From contig BQKZ01000245.1 of NCBI GenBank assembly GCA_036244855.1, forward strand, positions 1 through 35,242: a stretch of 35,242 bases of DNA. The letters are read 5' to 3'. Positions 1 through 11,939 of the stretch are shown here, one piece after another (position 1 is the first letter of the stretch; each line of letters starts with the position of its first letter). Both the position numbers and the translations under genes were made by a program. Under the pieces are notes generated by a model. It saw only the letters and a list, made by a program, of their open reading frames with translations, did not search any database and was not told the origin of the DNA. Origin of the DNA: Temnopleurus reevesii (Eukaryota; Echinodermata; Echinoidea; Temnopleuroida; Temnopleuridae).

Positions 1-400
1 AGGGAAGATGGGAGTTGTTTACAAGGGTTATTGCTGATTAAAGTGACCCTTTTCAATATAAATTTCTCATTCACTTACAACAGATAAAATTACCATTCAT
101 TTAATTCAAAACAAGAAAAAAAATCTTTTCTCAAGGTTGATAGAATTTGATGCATGGGGGCTGAATAGATTAAATGGACTTGTTTTTCAGCATTCAATTC
201 CCAAAACATCCGCTTTAACACCAGGGAGAACAAAATGCTGTATTGTCAAGAACGAAATCCAAGTGATTTAAAGAATCTCAAGGGAGAAAAATATATAAGA
301 GATAAGAAGAAACGATAAAGGTTTTCTGGGGTTTATATTCCTGCTTTCTCTTTCATTTGTGTTGAATAAAAATCCACTTGAGAAATTTTGTAAGTATTCT

Positions 401-520
401 GTTTAGCCCCATCTATAGTGTATTAAGTGGGATGTTTTGAATGTCTTCCGTTAAGCCCCAACTATAGGAAATTATGTGAGATGTTTTGTATGTCATCTGT
501 TTAGTACGATCCATTTGGTA
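401..520. repeat. 49-base tandem repeat, about 2.4 copies
   Basis: The word GTTTAGCCCC/GTTAAGCCCC recurs at 401 and 450, and a decayed GTTTAG start follows at 499, giving a period of 49 bases. Each full unit then carries CTATAG, a GTG(G/A)GATGTTTTG block and an ATGTC end. The copies are diverged, so this is an old minisatellite. No coding or regulatory role is evident. Confidence 0.7.
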
Positions 521-2424
521 TTGGGTCCTTAAGTCGAATATAGAGCGATAAGCTTTCATTTAGGATTTTCACAATGAAAACCTCATTTCAGGGTTTTCGT
601 TCAGTTGAAAGCCATACAACCAACCAGTCTAAAGTGGATTAGTAAAGACCATTAGCCCTCCCATGGGGAATTTATATGAAACAGAAACTTTATAAACAAT
701 ATTTTGTCTATCATTAATATGATTCATGGTTGAATTTATATTTTATTGGTGATATATTTAACTTAGAATACGAAAGGTTGTTTTCTTGATATTTGTCCCC
801 CAAACATTTTAGCATCACTAAACTGAATTTCGGCACTGCATTAAAATTTGCAGTGTGGCATGTAGGGGCCCACAAAATCTCTGCACATAATCAATATTTT
901 ATAATTTTCAAGAAGAGGTTGTACAAAGCAATGAGAGAGAAGACTCTTTGTTTTGCAATTTGGCTAATATTGGACAAAAAGTATTACAGAGACATAATGG
1001 CATCTTATATTCTGAGTTGAAATGTTGTGAAAGTCTTGAAAAGAATGATTCCCAATTTAGTACTTTTGACAAAACTTAAGGTTCTCTGTTTTATAGGACG
1101 TTTTTCCCCCTTTTTGTTGGGGGGGATGATATGGGGTCTGTGCAAGTGGCGTTGGCTAAAACGAAGTATTTCCTTAATTATTAGTTCATGGTACGCAAGT
1201 AGACGAAAGACCCCAAGTTAGAATACAGGTCAATTCCCTCCAGATTTTTATCTCCCACCGAACAAAATACATTATAGGTGCGCCATTGTAGGTCCTAATG
1301 AAAACGGAATCACACATGTACAATGACACCTTTGAATTAATAATGCTTTTCAGGAGTGCATCACATTAATAAAAAACTTGTACAATTTATGACTTTGGCT
1401 TGTCATAACCCATCCTATTATCTCCGTTCATTTGAGAAACGTCGCTCATCAGCAATGATCCATTACTCTTCTTGACAAATTTCCCCATGTTAGTCGTTTG
1501 GGGCTTTGTGGCGTGTATTTCTTTCTATTCTTTCTTTTCTCCCATCATTTTTTTAGGGGGGTTGTGAGATGATAGCCCTAAGCTCGAGCTTATGATAGTG
1601 ATTTATTCCGCCACTAATCACTCATTCCAGACAATAGGAGCCATGAAAATGGGGAGATATCCGCAACAAAAACATTTATGTAGATACAGATTTCCCATCA
1701 ACTCGTGATCGAATGCCATGGATGTTGTAACAATTGGGAAAAGTTCTGGTGCCTTACCTGCGGATTATACTCCGATGATTATAGCCCCCTCGCTTGAAAA
1801 ATGACGGTGGTTGACAGGTCATTGATGGAAAGTCAATTGTTAATGTGGTCGTTGGTTTTGTTTGATTGTTTTCTCTATTTCTTGTAGGTTTTAAAGGTAG
1901 TATGTGGTTTTGGATAATGACAGGAAATAAGTGTTCATTAAATTGAACAAAACGGTACTGCTTTATTCAACATTACATTCAAAATTACATGTTAGTAAAA
2001 GGATTCTAAAATAATGATACAAGGACAGAGTGGCCAGAAGAATAATGATATAATGGTCTTTTCTGTATAGATCCTCTCTCTGTTTTCACTGTAAATTTTA
2101 AGAAAGTGTGCATATTTTTACTTTGGTAAATATAAGAGGTGCTTTAGACCATTTTATTCCGAAGTTTGATCGTTTCTACAAATTTGCAACTACCGTCATC
2201 CTAGAAAAATCTGCTGCCACTAATATGCCTTTCAATAATCTCTTTTTGCCACCTTGAGCCTATCACAATAAATTTAGAAAATATTTCCCCCAATCTATTT
2301 TAAAGTCAAAAGTCCTTTAGAGAGGTTTTAGAGTTTTTCTTCTCGCATTTTTTTGCAGAGTCACTTTCTTATGTTTGCAGGGCCCCATGGAAGATCAACT
2401 TCTTTTGAATGGGCTACCCTGTCG

Positions 2425-2452
2425 AAATAATAAATAAATAAATAAATAAATG
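2425..2452. repeat. AAAT microsatellite
   Basis: An (AAAT)n run of about six units directly precedes the 2.46-2.64 kb tandem repeat. Confidence 0.9.
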
Positions 2453-2462
2453 AAAATAGTCT

Positions 2463-2640
2463 CATATAGATGTATTAATGCAGTGACAGAAAAGGAGATT
2501 CTAGAGTTTTCTTATCTTGATCTTTTATGCCTAGTCCCATACATAGGTTTTAATGCAGTGGTAGAAAGAGAGATTTTAGAGCTCTCTTCTCTTTTAAATA
2601 TTTTTTTCTGCATAGTCCCATACATAGGTTTTAGTGCATT
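2463..2640. repeat. About 79-base tandem repeat
   Basis: The block CATACATAGG TTTTAATGCAGTG recurs with spacing of roughly 77-81 bases (near 2463, 2539 and 2620), followed in each unit by AGAGATT(C/T)TAGAG and a TTCTCTTCT-like stretch. AGTCCCAT at 2533 and again at 2614 fixes the period at 81. A more decayed relative (GGTTTTAGAG...CTTCTCGCATTTTTTTGCAGAG) lies at about 2325-2362. The plus-strand open frame through it (2450-2758) translates the repeat twice (PYIGF twice), which marks it as repeat-derived rather than a gene. Confidence 0.75.
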
Positions 2641-3029
2641 GATATATCTTGAGTTGGTCGTACCTGTAAGTGAAGGGGGGCTTAACCCCATCACCTTCCA
2701 GGGTAACATTAAGGGGTTTGTTATTTTTCATGTTTGGATCTGGAGGATTAAATCATAATCCTTTTGGGGGCCAGAACGACCCTGCAGAGTTGTCATAATA
2801 TCCATATATATTTGTCCCATTTCAATTGAATTCACAGAAAATAGCGCACAGTGACCGGAAATGAAGCAATAAAGGGAGACGAGGCTTGAAAATATGGGTG
2901 AATTCATGAGGAACTTTTGGTTTCTAAATCCTGTTAAGAGTGTCTCCTTAGTTCTCTTCATCAGCCAGCCTCCATTCTTGGCTAATCCATTGTCTTGATG
3001 GGATTTAACTGTTTTCAGTTGTACCAACA

Positions 3030-3330
3030 CAGACAGATTAGTAGGGGATTAGTCCCTTTAATCTGCCACCACAGTCTGAGCTCCTCTTTAGCGGAGATTA
3101 GGAATAAAAAAAAAATCAGAGGAGAATCAGAAGAGTGGTTGAGGAGGGTAGGGGACCGTGATGGAGATGGGATGGTTGTCTCTCGGAGTAGCCGGCCCTC
3201 GGAACACCTTCCCAGCCAGCGTGTCTCTGCCCGACGCCCGGCTTAGCACCTTGGAAGAAAGGCGGTAAAAGCTGGCTTTGTGCACCGTGTTCTAATCGGC
3301 CTCGGGGTGCCTGCCTCCGCACTCATTACC
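3030..3330. promoter_or_regulatory. GC-raised block with K50 homeodomain-type sites
   Basis: Base composition rises clearly above the flanks at about 3130-3320, with several CpGs. Near the left edge lie AGATTA, GGATTA and TAATCT words (about 3034-3072) and another AGATTAG near 3098. GGATTA/TAATCC is the usual core for Otx, Pitx and Goosecoid proteins. Open frames overlap here on both strands, but neither has splice sites or a recognisable domain. A cis-regulatory block is an inference from composition and site clustering only. Confidence 0.3.
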
Positions 3331-5580
3331 ATTATACAACCAAAGTGTGAAAAGTGGAGTTTAGTCCAACTTGGGATGTAAATATTTTGTTGCTTTTTCG
3401 AAGGATGTATGAGTGACATAGAAGGATTATGTCACTCCTACGTGAATAAAAGATTCATATAAGATTACCTTCGCAAGGTGTGATGTTCCTTTGTTAAAGT
3501 AGGAAATGATGGAGGTCGTTTCCTATTTTAGAGATGTTGTTGTATGTCACATTTGTTTCCCCTATTCCAACATATTTCCAACATCCTAATTTCTATGATA
3601 CAAATAGTTATTCATGTTTATTATAGCGGTAGGTTTAACTTTTAAACACATGCCAATTTCATGCTCTCTTCACCGGCTCTCTGGCTACAAGGGCAATTCT
3701 AAGTGAAAAAATTCTCATGATATTTCATAAAAATGCTTCTGTTTTCTCTAAAAGATGACACTGATGCAATACTACTATATGACCAAGAAAAAAACATTTT
3801 TGGTTTCCTACCACCGGCGGACCTTGAAATAGTGGAATGTGAAATTACTGTTTTGTTTTACTTGTCGAAATTTTTCTCAAATATAAAATGAATCACAAGA
3901 AAATGGTAGAAAAACATAGAAATACAATCTGAATATCCATTTTCGCATGCCCTTTTGGTTTTTACTCCCTCATACACGTGAATTGTTAATGTTTTCCACT
4001 TGAAATATGTTAAGAAAAAATAGATTTTCATCAAAAAAATGACATTCTTTGGCATTGGAACATTTTTTTAATGCCTATATCACCGTAAGGTGGTGCGGGA
4101 GGCATAATGATTTTTGGCTAAGGGCTAGGCCACATAATTGCACAATTTTTGTTTGGTAAATCTTGAAGTGGGTGGTACCAACTACTTCATTTTTGTGAAG
4201 ATGGCATTTTTTGTTGGAAATGTTATGGTTTGCAATAAAACGTAAAAATTTGTTAATCTGCAAACAGATGTCCAATGGTACAATGTCGTCCATTCAAGCG
4301 ATTCAGTGAGGAATGTACGCCTACAAGTTGTCTCCCGACAAAAAGAAAGAAGCACCAATCAGTAGTCGAAATTGAAATCCAGTATAAAGATTGAATTCCA
4401 GTCTTTTGTGACAATTCCTAAGAATGGTGTTCTCAACGTTTCCTTTTTAGCTCTGCCCTTTTAAAATCAAGTGGTGTGGGGGTGGTCCAGATGTGTGAGT
4501 TGCTTCTCCAACGCTGTAAACACTTCAGATATCTTTTATGAGCGTACATCGCAATACACAATCTGTCGTAGTATCCTCTTCAAAATACCCCTTGTCATCT
4601 GGTAAAAAATCCACAGAAATTTTCTTCAGCTCTTAGCATTGGTGGTCCAATCTTCATTGATATCATAGTTTTTTTTTGCAAAATCTGATAACTAACAATT
4701 AACATGATGTATGTATAGCATTGTCCAATACATATCATTTTTACTGACCAAAGTACGGGCTGCAATGGAAAAATTGATATGAAATGAGTCGAAGTACATT
4801 ATGATAAGAAAATAGTAACACTGACTATAAAACTTGGAGTGATAGGTCTTAGGCAAAAGAAATGTACCTGAACTCCTTTTTTTGCTTTCAATCACTTAAA
4901 AAGAAATCACAGTAAAATTATCGAAAATCACAAAAATAGTAGAATTATAAATAAACATGTGAAATAAATCCTGAAAAGTTATTTCAGATATTTTAGGTCA
5001 TTTTAATAAACTTATAAGTATCATTTTCTACATGAAATCTGTTCACAAAATCAAGGAAACAAATTGATCAGCCTCAATTTTCCAAAAGAAATCATTCATT
5101 TGCATTCAACAATGTATTTTTTTTGTCGTGTATGTTAATAGTTTTTAATAAGAAGGTCAGAAATAATTGAGAGCCAATTGTCGAACCCAGAAATCTTTGT
5201 TACATAGCATTATGTGAAAGGCCCATCTTGTGTGTATTGCAGGCAGTTTGAATTTATTTCAATTTTATTGATAATTTTTTTTCGCATTCCTTTTACTAGT
5301 CTTATCTTCCCTCTCCCCTTTGCATTCACTTTCCAGTTGTACTACAGTGTATGTTCTGCCTCTCCATTAGTACCATCCATCTTTTTGTAAACAATCCAAT
5401 GTTTTCTTTCGTTATCTCTCTCTTTTTAAGTTTTTTTTTCTCCTTCTTCTCACACCTTCTTCTATAATTTTTCCCTTCCACCCCTTCTCTGTGACAAAGC
5501 GATTAACCTGCAGTAGCTTCCTCAGACAGCTAGCACCATAAATCTTGCTCGCCTTCTAAAGCTTGAACTACATAATTTGC
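3331..5580. other. Non-coding AT-rich stretch
   Basis: No exon, repeat array or recognised element is visible. Minus-strand frames at 3858-4055, 4075-4293 and 4692-4895 are short, Lys/Phe/Ile-rich and lack any family signature. The segment is best read as intron or flank. Confidence 0.55.
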
Positions 5581-5960
5581 TGTGGTGGAGACTATGGGTA
5601 TTAGCCCCACCTAATCCAAATTATTCCATAATCATCATTAGCGTCTCGAAACACGAATCAATGAAAAGAAGAACGATCATGCCCATTCCCAGCACTCAAG
5701 TGTGGCTGCCGTGATTATCATTAGGCAGGCTTGTTTGGATAGTGTTTAGGATCGGAGGTGAAAACCCCCCGAAGAATGGGAGAAAAGGTGAGGGAGATGT
5801 CGTGGAAGGCATTTCTCGAGTGTTCGTGTCGTCAATGAAGCTATTATGGACTCGGCATAAAGACAGTATTCGGCAATGTGCCCATTAATCTCCGTGATAG
5901 TTTTTCACTGCAGATTAGGGAGGATATTGTATTTAGTTTGATGGATGGGTCGGGGTGAAT
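5580..5960. promoter_or_regulatory. Candidate regulatory block with ATTA/TAATC sites
   Basis: Local GC is raised and homeodomain core words cluster: GTATTAGCC and CCTAATCC near 5594-5614, ATCATTAGC near 5634, ATCATTAGG near 5718, CATTAATCTCC near 5884 and CAGATTAGGG near 5911. Palindromic or coding explanations were looked for and not found. The function is an inference; conservation against related genomes would decide. Confidence 0.3.
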
Positions 5961-7000
5961 GGAGAAGGGTCTTGTATATCATCAGATCATTTATTAACTC
6001 TGTATGTAGAAAGCTAGACAAGCGGTGTTGATGAACAATAATAAGTATTCAATGGGTATAAGGGATCTTTCACATGTGGCCCAGTGAAAAATTCTGATTT
6101 TGAACTTCTTTTATGATAAAAGAAAAATCACATCTATGGTCATTCACCTTTTAAAAATCAGCAAGCTTCTCTTCATATTGACTACTCAGTAGGAAAAATG
6201 CATGAAAAATGCAGAATCAATGATAATTGATAGAAATAAACACAGGTTTGTATGATTCTGTATAGAGTCGTGAATTTTGATCAATATGCAATGTCAGTGC
6301 CCCTTAAATGGATAAAAACCTGCTAAAAGTTTGATTTGCCAACTATACTATTTTTCACAATCAAACAGCCTTTTGTTCGGCATGTACACGAAAAGACAAG
6401 AATTATCACAATTCTTTGCCGTGGATCACTCATCTCGTGCATTGATGAAGACACGGCCCACTACGAGAATTAATAAATTGCAGCACTCTCTTGATAGAGG
6501 GTCCACTTATCCTGAAAAGTAGATTGTGGGTTCAAAACCGGCAGGGTCGTATCAGAGGGTTTGTTAATGAATTCATCCGATGTACAGTAGTCAAAGAAAT
6601 CTTATAAATTTATTCACAACATTCTCAAAAGAACAAATTTGTAAACCAGAATTATATTCTTTGAAAGAGACTTTTGCCCATTTATGACATTTGTATATGT
6701 CCGTAAAGGATCAGGGACTCAAAATCAGTCCTGAAACAAGTTCTCAAATACCTTCCTTCAAAATTTAAAGTAATTTCCTTATTACTACAAGCACAGGATC
6801 ATGATACAGTATTCTTCAGCAGAGCTTGTTTCGAAGACATTCTTGGTGAGAGAACTGACCGATGTGAACTTTTCTTCTGGAATTACCCAGTGCTGACCAC
6901 ACTTAAAAGTGACCATTAACACGGCTGTCAGTCGTTTCCAGAAAGTTTGTAAATGACCGTGGAGACCAAATGATCATTTTAAAAACCCACTAATGGATTC
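5961..7000. other. Non-coding stretch with a tRNA-like scrap
   Basis: AT-rich sequence without supported exons. At about 6470-6545 a block reads GAGGGTCCACTTATCC then GTGGGTTCAAAACCGGCAG. The GGTTCAAAACC word resembles a pol III B-box with its end altered, so this may be an old tRNA-derived SINE head. No clover-leaf can be closed, so no tRNA is called. Confidence 0.35.
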
Positions 7001-7004
7001 GCTC

Positions 7005-7075
7005 AATGGCCAGAGGAGGAGGGGTGCTTATCGGGAGGAGGGGCGCCCCTCTAAACAGCCCCCCATTCATCAGGA
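7005..7075. other. G-rich patch with GGGGCGCCCC palindrome
   Basis: Two AGGAGGGG(T/C)GC blocks are followed by a perfect AGGGGCGCCCCT palindrome and a CCCCCC run. The patch stands out from AT-rich surroundings. It could bind zinc-finger proteins or form secondary structure, but nothing further can be said from sequence. Confidence 0.35.
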
Positions 7076-7079
7076 AAAA

Positions 7080-9212
7080 AGGGTTAATGTCTTCTTACAG
7101 AACTTGTTTACTGGAAACAATTCTCAAATCGGGGGGAAAGTAATGGTATTTAGCTGAGATTGTAGGTTGTTAAGAAGCTCAAACTACTAATCACCAATCT
7201 ACATTTGTAGAGAGTAGTGTGTGGCCGACCATTAGTCAAAGGGGGGCTTCTGGTACTTCAGCTTGTTATTTGAAATGTCTTACATCTTTTAAACTTTTAA
7301 TACTTTCTACCCTTTTTTTCTACACTTTCTAAAGTGAAAGTGTATATGGTGGCATAAAAGAAGTGCAACAATGAAAATGGTAATTTCATGTGGGATCCAT
7401 AATGTTGTAGCTGAAACAGTGCTTTTCATAATTTACTTTTGCACATGTGTGTCAATTTTTTTTGGGAAATTAGGCATGTTATTTACATTTAGATTAACAG
7501 GAGTCCTTTAATTTGCATCTGAACATGAAGGTGGCACCCCCAAAATTACATTTTAAGCTGTGGAGGCAAATAGAAATCAGAATTTTTGCCCTGAATTACC
7601 AGTCACATACAAGTTATATATTCACCGATTTCAAGAACCCACAGACACAGACAGAACCGAACATTGCATTGATACAAGCATTCAATACAAATGAACCTTG
7701 ACATAGTAACGGGTAAATTGATATACTTTATATATCAAAATGTATGTCAATTCTATATTTCTTTAGAATTTGTTTTAATAAGATTGTCAAAATGATGGGA
7801 TAATCATGGACATATAGCTCTAGTTCCATGGTTTTGATATAATTACCCTGCATCTATTCTATTCACTGGCTGTGAAGCTTTCATTGACATAGACGTTGAG
7901 CAGAATTCTTCTTTTGAAAAGCTTAGTAAGAATTGCCAGTTTTTCGCAAAGCCCAGCAAATTGGTTGAAAGTAAGTAAGCATTGCACCCATTTATCAAGT
8001 CTAATGTGAATGGATTTCCGAGGAGCTTTAGTTGCATCATGAAGAACATTGATTTCCTTGTAAGATAGATTTGTTTCGATCAACAACGTATTCCTTGTCA
8101 TCGCATTTCCGGCCTATTCTTGCCAGTGGTATTACATCAGTTTGTATATCTATCTCTTAGAACCTCTCAACTATTCAAGGAATATCTCCTATTTTTTGCT
8201 TGAGAATAGATTTGTGGGTGTATAGGTCCAGGGAATTGGTCAGTGGGGGGACTCTAACCCCCCACTCGGACCAGTCCAACAATGGTTTTAGCCCAGTTAA
8301 AAGCCATCCACAATGGTCACTATCTCCCCGTTGGTGTGCGATGAATGAGTTTTATTGAGCCCACACACTATTCTTACCGGCTCGAACATGCTTGAGCTTT
8401 TAATCTGGTGAGATTACACGGCTTTATATTCAGATTTTTCTGTCAATTTCTTTCTTCTGGTATTTCTTTTCTATCCCGTTTTTTCTCCTCCCCTTTCCAC
8501 CGCAAAGGAATTCCAGTGTTGCTCTCCTTTCTGTTATCGAGTGGTTATTTGTGAGCGATAAGAATTTTCACGAATTTGGAATCTAGTTTGAAGAACCTGT
8601 TTTGAAATATTATGCTTTTCCTATAACCGCCTCATTATTTGAAAAAGAATAAATGAATTATAATTTGAAAATAAGAGATGATGGCTAATACAACTGTAGG
8701 TAACATTTATGATAAAAGGAAGGTGTATTTGTTTGATCAGGAGATATTTATCGTTATTTGCTTTGCTCTGTAAATGTCCGAGCATGCTCATGGTAAGTTT
8801 GTAGAATCGCGGTAAAATCACAAGGGGCTATGTAAATCAGGGCTCATCTGAGGAGAGGACCAAAGATTTTGAATCTGTTAACACAAGCTCTTATATTTTG
8901 GAGCAGTTCACATGGCCAATTTTATTTGACCCACTCTTGTATTGAAGGTGCACATCCCCTATGGGCTTCCTGTACAAGTGCAAATCAGTATCTGCTGTAG
9001 ATATGAACACATTAATTGTTCTCTTACCTCATTCAAATAGGCATGGCCATGGAGAACATGATTTAATAATCTCTGGAACTATCAAACTAGAAGCAATAAG
9101 TTAGAATGTTTATGAAAATACAAGTTGATCTGTATTGATGTATTATACCATTATCAGTACCCTTTTCAGTGAAAGAGAGACCAAATGAGTTTCATATAAT
9201 TTATGATATTTT
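7080..9212. other. Non-coding stretch
   Basis: Mostly AT-rich sequence. Two overlapping minus-strand frames (7843-8049 and 7859-8101) are open together but match no family I know. On the plus strand the same bases read openly up to a GTAAGT at 7970, yet no convincing acceptor and coding signature accompany it. The segment also contains a short perfect G/C hairpin at 8242-8266. No gene is called. Confidence 0.5.
8242..8266. other. Perfect 9-base-pair GC hairpin
   Basis: AGTGGGGGG (8242-8250) pairs perfectly with CCCCCCACT (8258-8266) across a 7-base loop, and the outer GGTC/GGACC flanks can extend the stem after one unpaired base. It is a strong small stem if transcribed. No known element contains it that I can name. 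Confidence 0.6.
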
Positions 9213-9575
9213 GTTTTCAACTTTATATTGGCTTAGTAGGGAACGCCACTAAAAATTTCTTAGAAATGTAAATCTTATTGTGACATCACAAGAGTCAAGT
9301 TTGTTCACCTTGCTAAATCATGTTTCAGAGCTGGTTCTGTAAAAAACAAAAGGAAATAAGTGGTTCAATGCAGGGATTTCAATTCAGTTGATTGCGCATT
9401 CCAATACCCTTTCATTGATCCACATATTTCCTTTTGTTATTTACAGAACCAGCTCTGAAACATGATCTAGCAAGGTGAACAAACTTGACTCTTGTGATGT
9501 CACAATAAGATTTACATTTCAAAGCATTTTTTTTTAGGGGCGTTCCCTACTAAGCCAACATATAGTTTAAAAAAT
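9213..9575. repeat. Near-perfect long inverted repeat (foldback element)
   Basis: Two arms of about 160 bases (about 9213-9375 and 9407-9575) are reverse complements across a loop of only about 31 bases. In the core, 9264-9343 and 9440-9519 match over 80 positions with one mismatch. The outer ends share GGCTTAGTAGGGAACGCC. No transposase frame is inside. The structure fits a foldback or MITE-type non-autonomous DNA transposon. If it lies in a transcribed intron it would form a long double-stranded RNA hairpin. Target-site duplications are not clear. Confidence 0.85.
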
Positions 9576-9968
9576 TTCATTCATTTTTTATTACTTCTTT
9601 TCCAAGTGAAATCCACCAACTTTTTATGTTTTCAGAGAGAAGGTATGCAAAATCAATGAATATTTTTTTTTTGTTTGCAAAATTACTGTATTTACTTACT
9701 GTACAGATAAACTGAAATATATCTGATAAAGCAGGGAAGAGTATGAAAAGATATGTCGACTCCAACCCATTCATTATCTTTAAGAATTATCAGGCTAGTA
9801 TTGCCCTGGTGTACCAGAAAATGTTGATTTTACGTAGGGATAGATTGATTGTAATACAGATTAAGACAAATTTTCAGATTACTTCAATCACTGTCTGTTC
9901 TTTAAGTCCTGTTTTCTTTTTTCTTTGGTCGTTAAATGACAATACCTTCGCTGTAGACCCTGCTATCT

Positions 9969-11330
9969 CAAGTTAAAGTAGTCTTAATATGGAGCCAAGA
10001 TGATCGCGGTCTTTGTTGCTGTTTAAATGAAACCACTTCTCATGGAAGTAATCACTGTGAGCAGAAGAGACAAAGATATGGGACACAATTAAAGGAAACC
10101 CATTTAATCATTCATGATAGCTCTATGCTTGCAAAAGAAACTTCCTTCCCACTAACTCTGCCAAGAAATAGCGAACACATGTTGCACCACTCCTGCTTAC
10201 AGAATCAAGAGGGAAGATACTATTTTTGTATGCATATAGCTATGTAATTGTGAGAGGTTTGAATGGAAGTTGTTTATTTTGTCAAATTCATTTGTCCCCT
10301 CTTCTCACGGTGAATGCCATTTTCTTTTGAAGAATTACGCATGCTTGCTATAGTACATGTAGAATGAATAGAGAATTAGTTTGGTCTGGGGTAGATTTAG
10401 AACCTGGTTTTTGTTGTGGTTAGTAATAATAATAATACATATAATTTAAACATGCCAGCTAAAATTAAACAGGATGCCTAATGACGTTTTAATGATTGTA
10501 TTTGAAGTCTATTCAGAAAGAAATGCATGTGTACAGTGTAATAATTGGCCATTATTACTTATTTAACTCTCTTGTTGAGTGAAAGTGAAGGGGTCTTTAT
10601 TATTCTTCAACTTTGTTCACTCAAGTTAAGGTAATCTTAATGTGGAGCCAGAAAGATCATGGTCTTTCTTGGATTTTGAAAGGAATCACTACTTGTGTTT
10701 TGTTTGTAAAGAATTTACGTCATCTTTCTTTGATGAATTACCTCATGCCTGATTTAAGGTAATGATTAGAGAATTAGTTTGGTTGTGCAGAATTTGAATT
10801 TGAGCCCGATTTAGGGTGATTTTTGTTGTTTGGTAGTACCTTGCTTTGAATAACTTGTTGCTTAATGATGTTTTAACAACTATTTTTTAAAGGTTATTCA
10901 TGAAAAGATGGACGTGGATACGTTACCCACTACAAGCGTGTAAAGTGAAGTTCTTTTCTTTTCTATCAATTCTCACTCGCTCGAGTAATCTTCATATGGA
11001 GCCAGAAAGATCATGGTCTTTGTTGTGTTTTGAAAGAAAATGCATCTTGTTTTTTGCTTGGTTTGTAAAGAAATTACATCATCTTTCATTGAATCACCCC
11101 ACTCTTCATTTCAGCTACTGTCAAGAAAATTGGTCTTGTTACGTAGAATCTGATTTGAAGCCAGATTTTGGATGATTTTGGTAGTTTTTTAAATAACCCT
11201 TGTATCTGGCCAGGAATAAAATGGCCTTAATGACATGTTTACGACTGTTTTGGAAGTTGATTTATTAAGAAGTGAAGGTGGAAAGGGACGTCATCTCCAC
11301 ATGCTTAACTCTTATAGGAATTAGAATGGT
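9969..11330 (+). repeat. Three-unit diverged tandem duplication
   Basis: A shared block, TCAAGTTAAGGTAATCTTAA then TGTGGAGCCAGAAAGATCATGGTCTTT, begins units at about 9969, 10621 and 10977. Downstream blocks recur in the same order: GAATTAC..., AGAGAATTAGTTTGGT, GATTTTTGTTGT-GGTAGT, AATGATGTTTTAA and AAAGTGAAG. Units two and three are about 350-360 bases. Unit one is about 650 because of extra sequence at about 10060-10330. The plus frame 10900-11175 crosses the unit boundary and is probably not a gene. The copies are clearly old. Confidence 0.75.
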
Positions 11331-11562
11331 TAATTGCTATACTTTTCAGTATGAAGGACTATTATTATTGTTATTGCTTAGAGTGAAGGATTATTATGTT
11401 TCTCAGAATTTCAATGAGGTTTTGGCTGAATGTATATCAGTAAAAACTGAGAAAAGAATTCTTTTTGGTGATTTACACTCAATATTATCTTCATCGTGGA
11501 ATATTAATAATGCTTTAGTATTTGGAGATTACTTATATTTCCTGCAAAGGCGCTTTTTGTAA
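11272..11562 (+). other. Open frame of 96 codons, unrecognised
   Basis: An uninterrupted plus frame sits at the end of the tandem duplication. The translation has a leucine run (LLLLLLRVKDYY) and no family signature. Its ATG context and composition are not distinctive, and it begins inside the third duplicated unit. I regard it as probably chance, but it is the longest frame near the exons that is not otherwise explained. Confidence 0.15.
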
Positions 11563-11614
11563 CCTTATTACAATCCCGGCATTTCAATGGACAAACATCT
11601 TATAGGAATAAATA

Positions 11615-11675
11615 TACCTACCATGTATCCATTCACCTTACCTGGTCAAGTGCAGCACAATATGGATGAATATTT
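11615..11675 (-). repeat. SINE-tail fragment
   Basis: Read on the minus strand, this gives ATTGTGCTGCACTTGACC followed by AGGTAAGGTGAATGGATAC. The same text in the plus orientation occurs at about 34597-34655 (ATTGTGCTGCACTTGACCCA, then GGGGAGATGAATGGGTACC). The two copies define a dispersed repeat. In the second locus it directly follows a tRNA-like B-box array, so a tRNA-derived SINE body or tail is the likely identity. Confidence 0.6.
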
Positions 11676-11805
11676 TGCTGAAGGGAATGCAGCCAGGGGT
11701 GGGATTCAAGTAACATAAAACAAATTATTGAAGTTGTAATGTTACTAGTACTTATCTAAGAACTGAATTAATACATAATGATTCTCGAATGGCTTGCTTT
11801 AAAGT

Positions 11806-11850
11806 GATTCTTATATCAGTGGTAGTATTGAAGACCTTCCGGGCTCGAAA
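11806..11850 (+). pseudogene. Decayed copy of the 12189-12239 exon
   Basis: The stretch translates as DSYISGSIEDLPGSK and then a stop (TAG at 11851-11853). It aligns with the intact exon DSSNSGSIEDLADSAQQ: the first 36 bases agree at 31 positions. Upstream sequence is also alike (AATTAAT...TGGCTTG...TTTAAAG against AATTAAT...TGGCTTGAATTTACAG), so exon and intron flank were copied together. The in-frame stop, loss of the donor GT and displacement of the acceptor by one base (AAAGT) mark it as a non-functional exon copy about 383 bases upstream of its partner. Confidence 0.65.
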
Positions 11851-11939
11851 TAGGATTTCATCAGGGCATCATATACAAGGCAATTTTGATAAAGGGCGCT
11901 TTTCTACTCAAAGCAAAACAATGGAGAACTGTAGGAAAT

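Larger units (their letters stand above)
1..3029. other. Non-coding AT-rich flank or intron
   Basis: No exon could be supported here. Open frames at 793-1020, 1027-1221 and 2450-2758 are short, lysine/isoleucine-rich products of AT-rich sequence, or run through tandem repeats, and none shows a recognisable domain. The stretch contains two short tandem repeats and an AAAT microsatellite, listed separately. A G-run lies near 1121-1127. It is either intron or 5' flank of the plus-strand gene whose exons begin at 12054; the sequence does not decide which. Confidence 0.6.

Noticed and set aside
7843..8101. Two overlapping minus-strand frames and an open plus-strand frame ending at GTAAGT (7970)
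   Set aside because: Three frames open together suggest chance or a decayed element. No domain, no acceptor plus composition support.
8836..8940. Open block after AAATCAG (GSSEERTKDFESVNTSS)
   Set aside because: The peptide looks linker-like, but no usable donor follows and the frame runs into AT-rich sequence and a stop.
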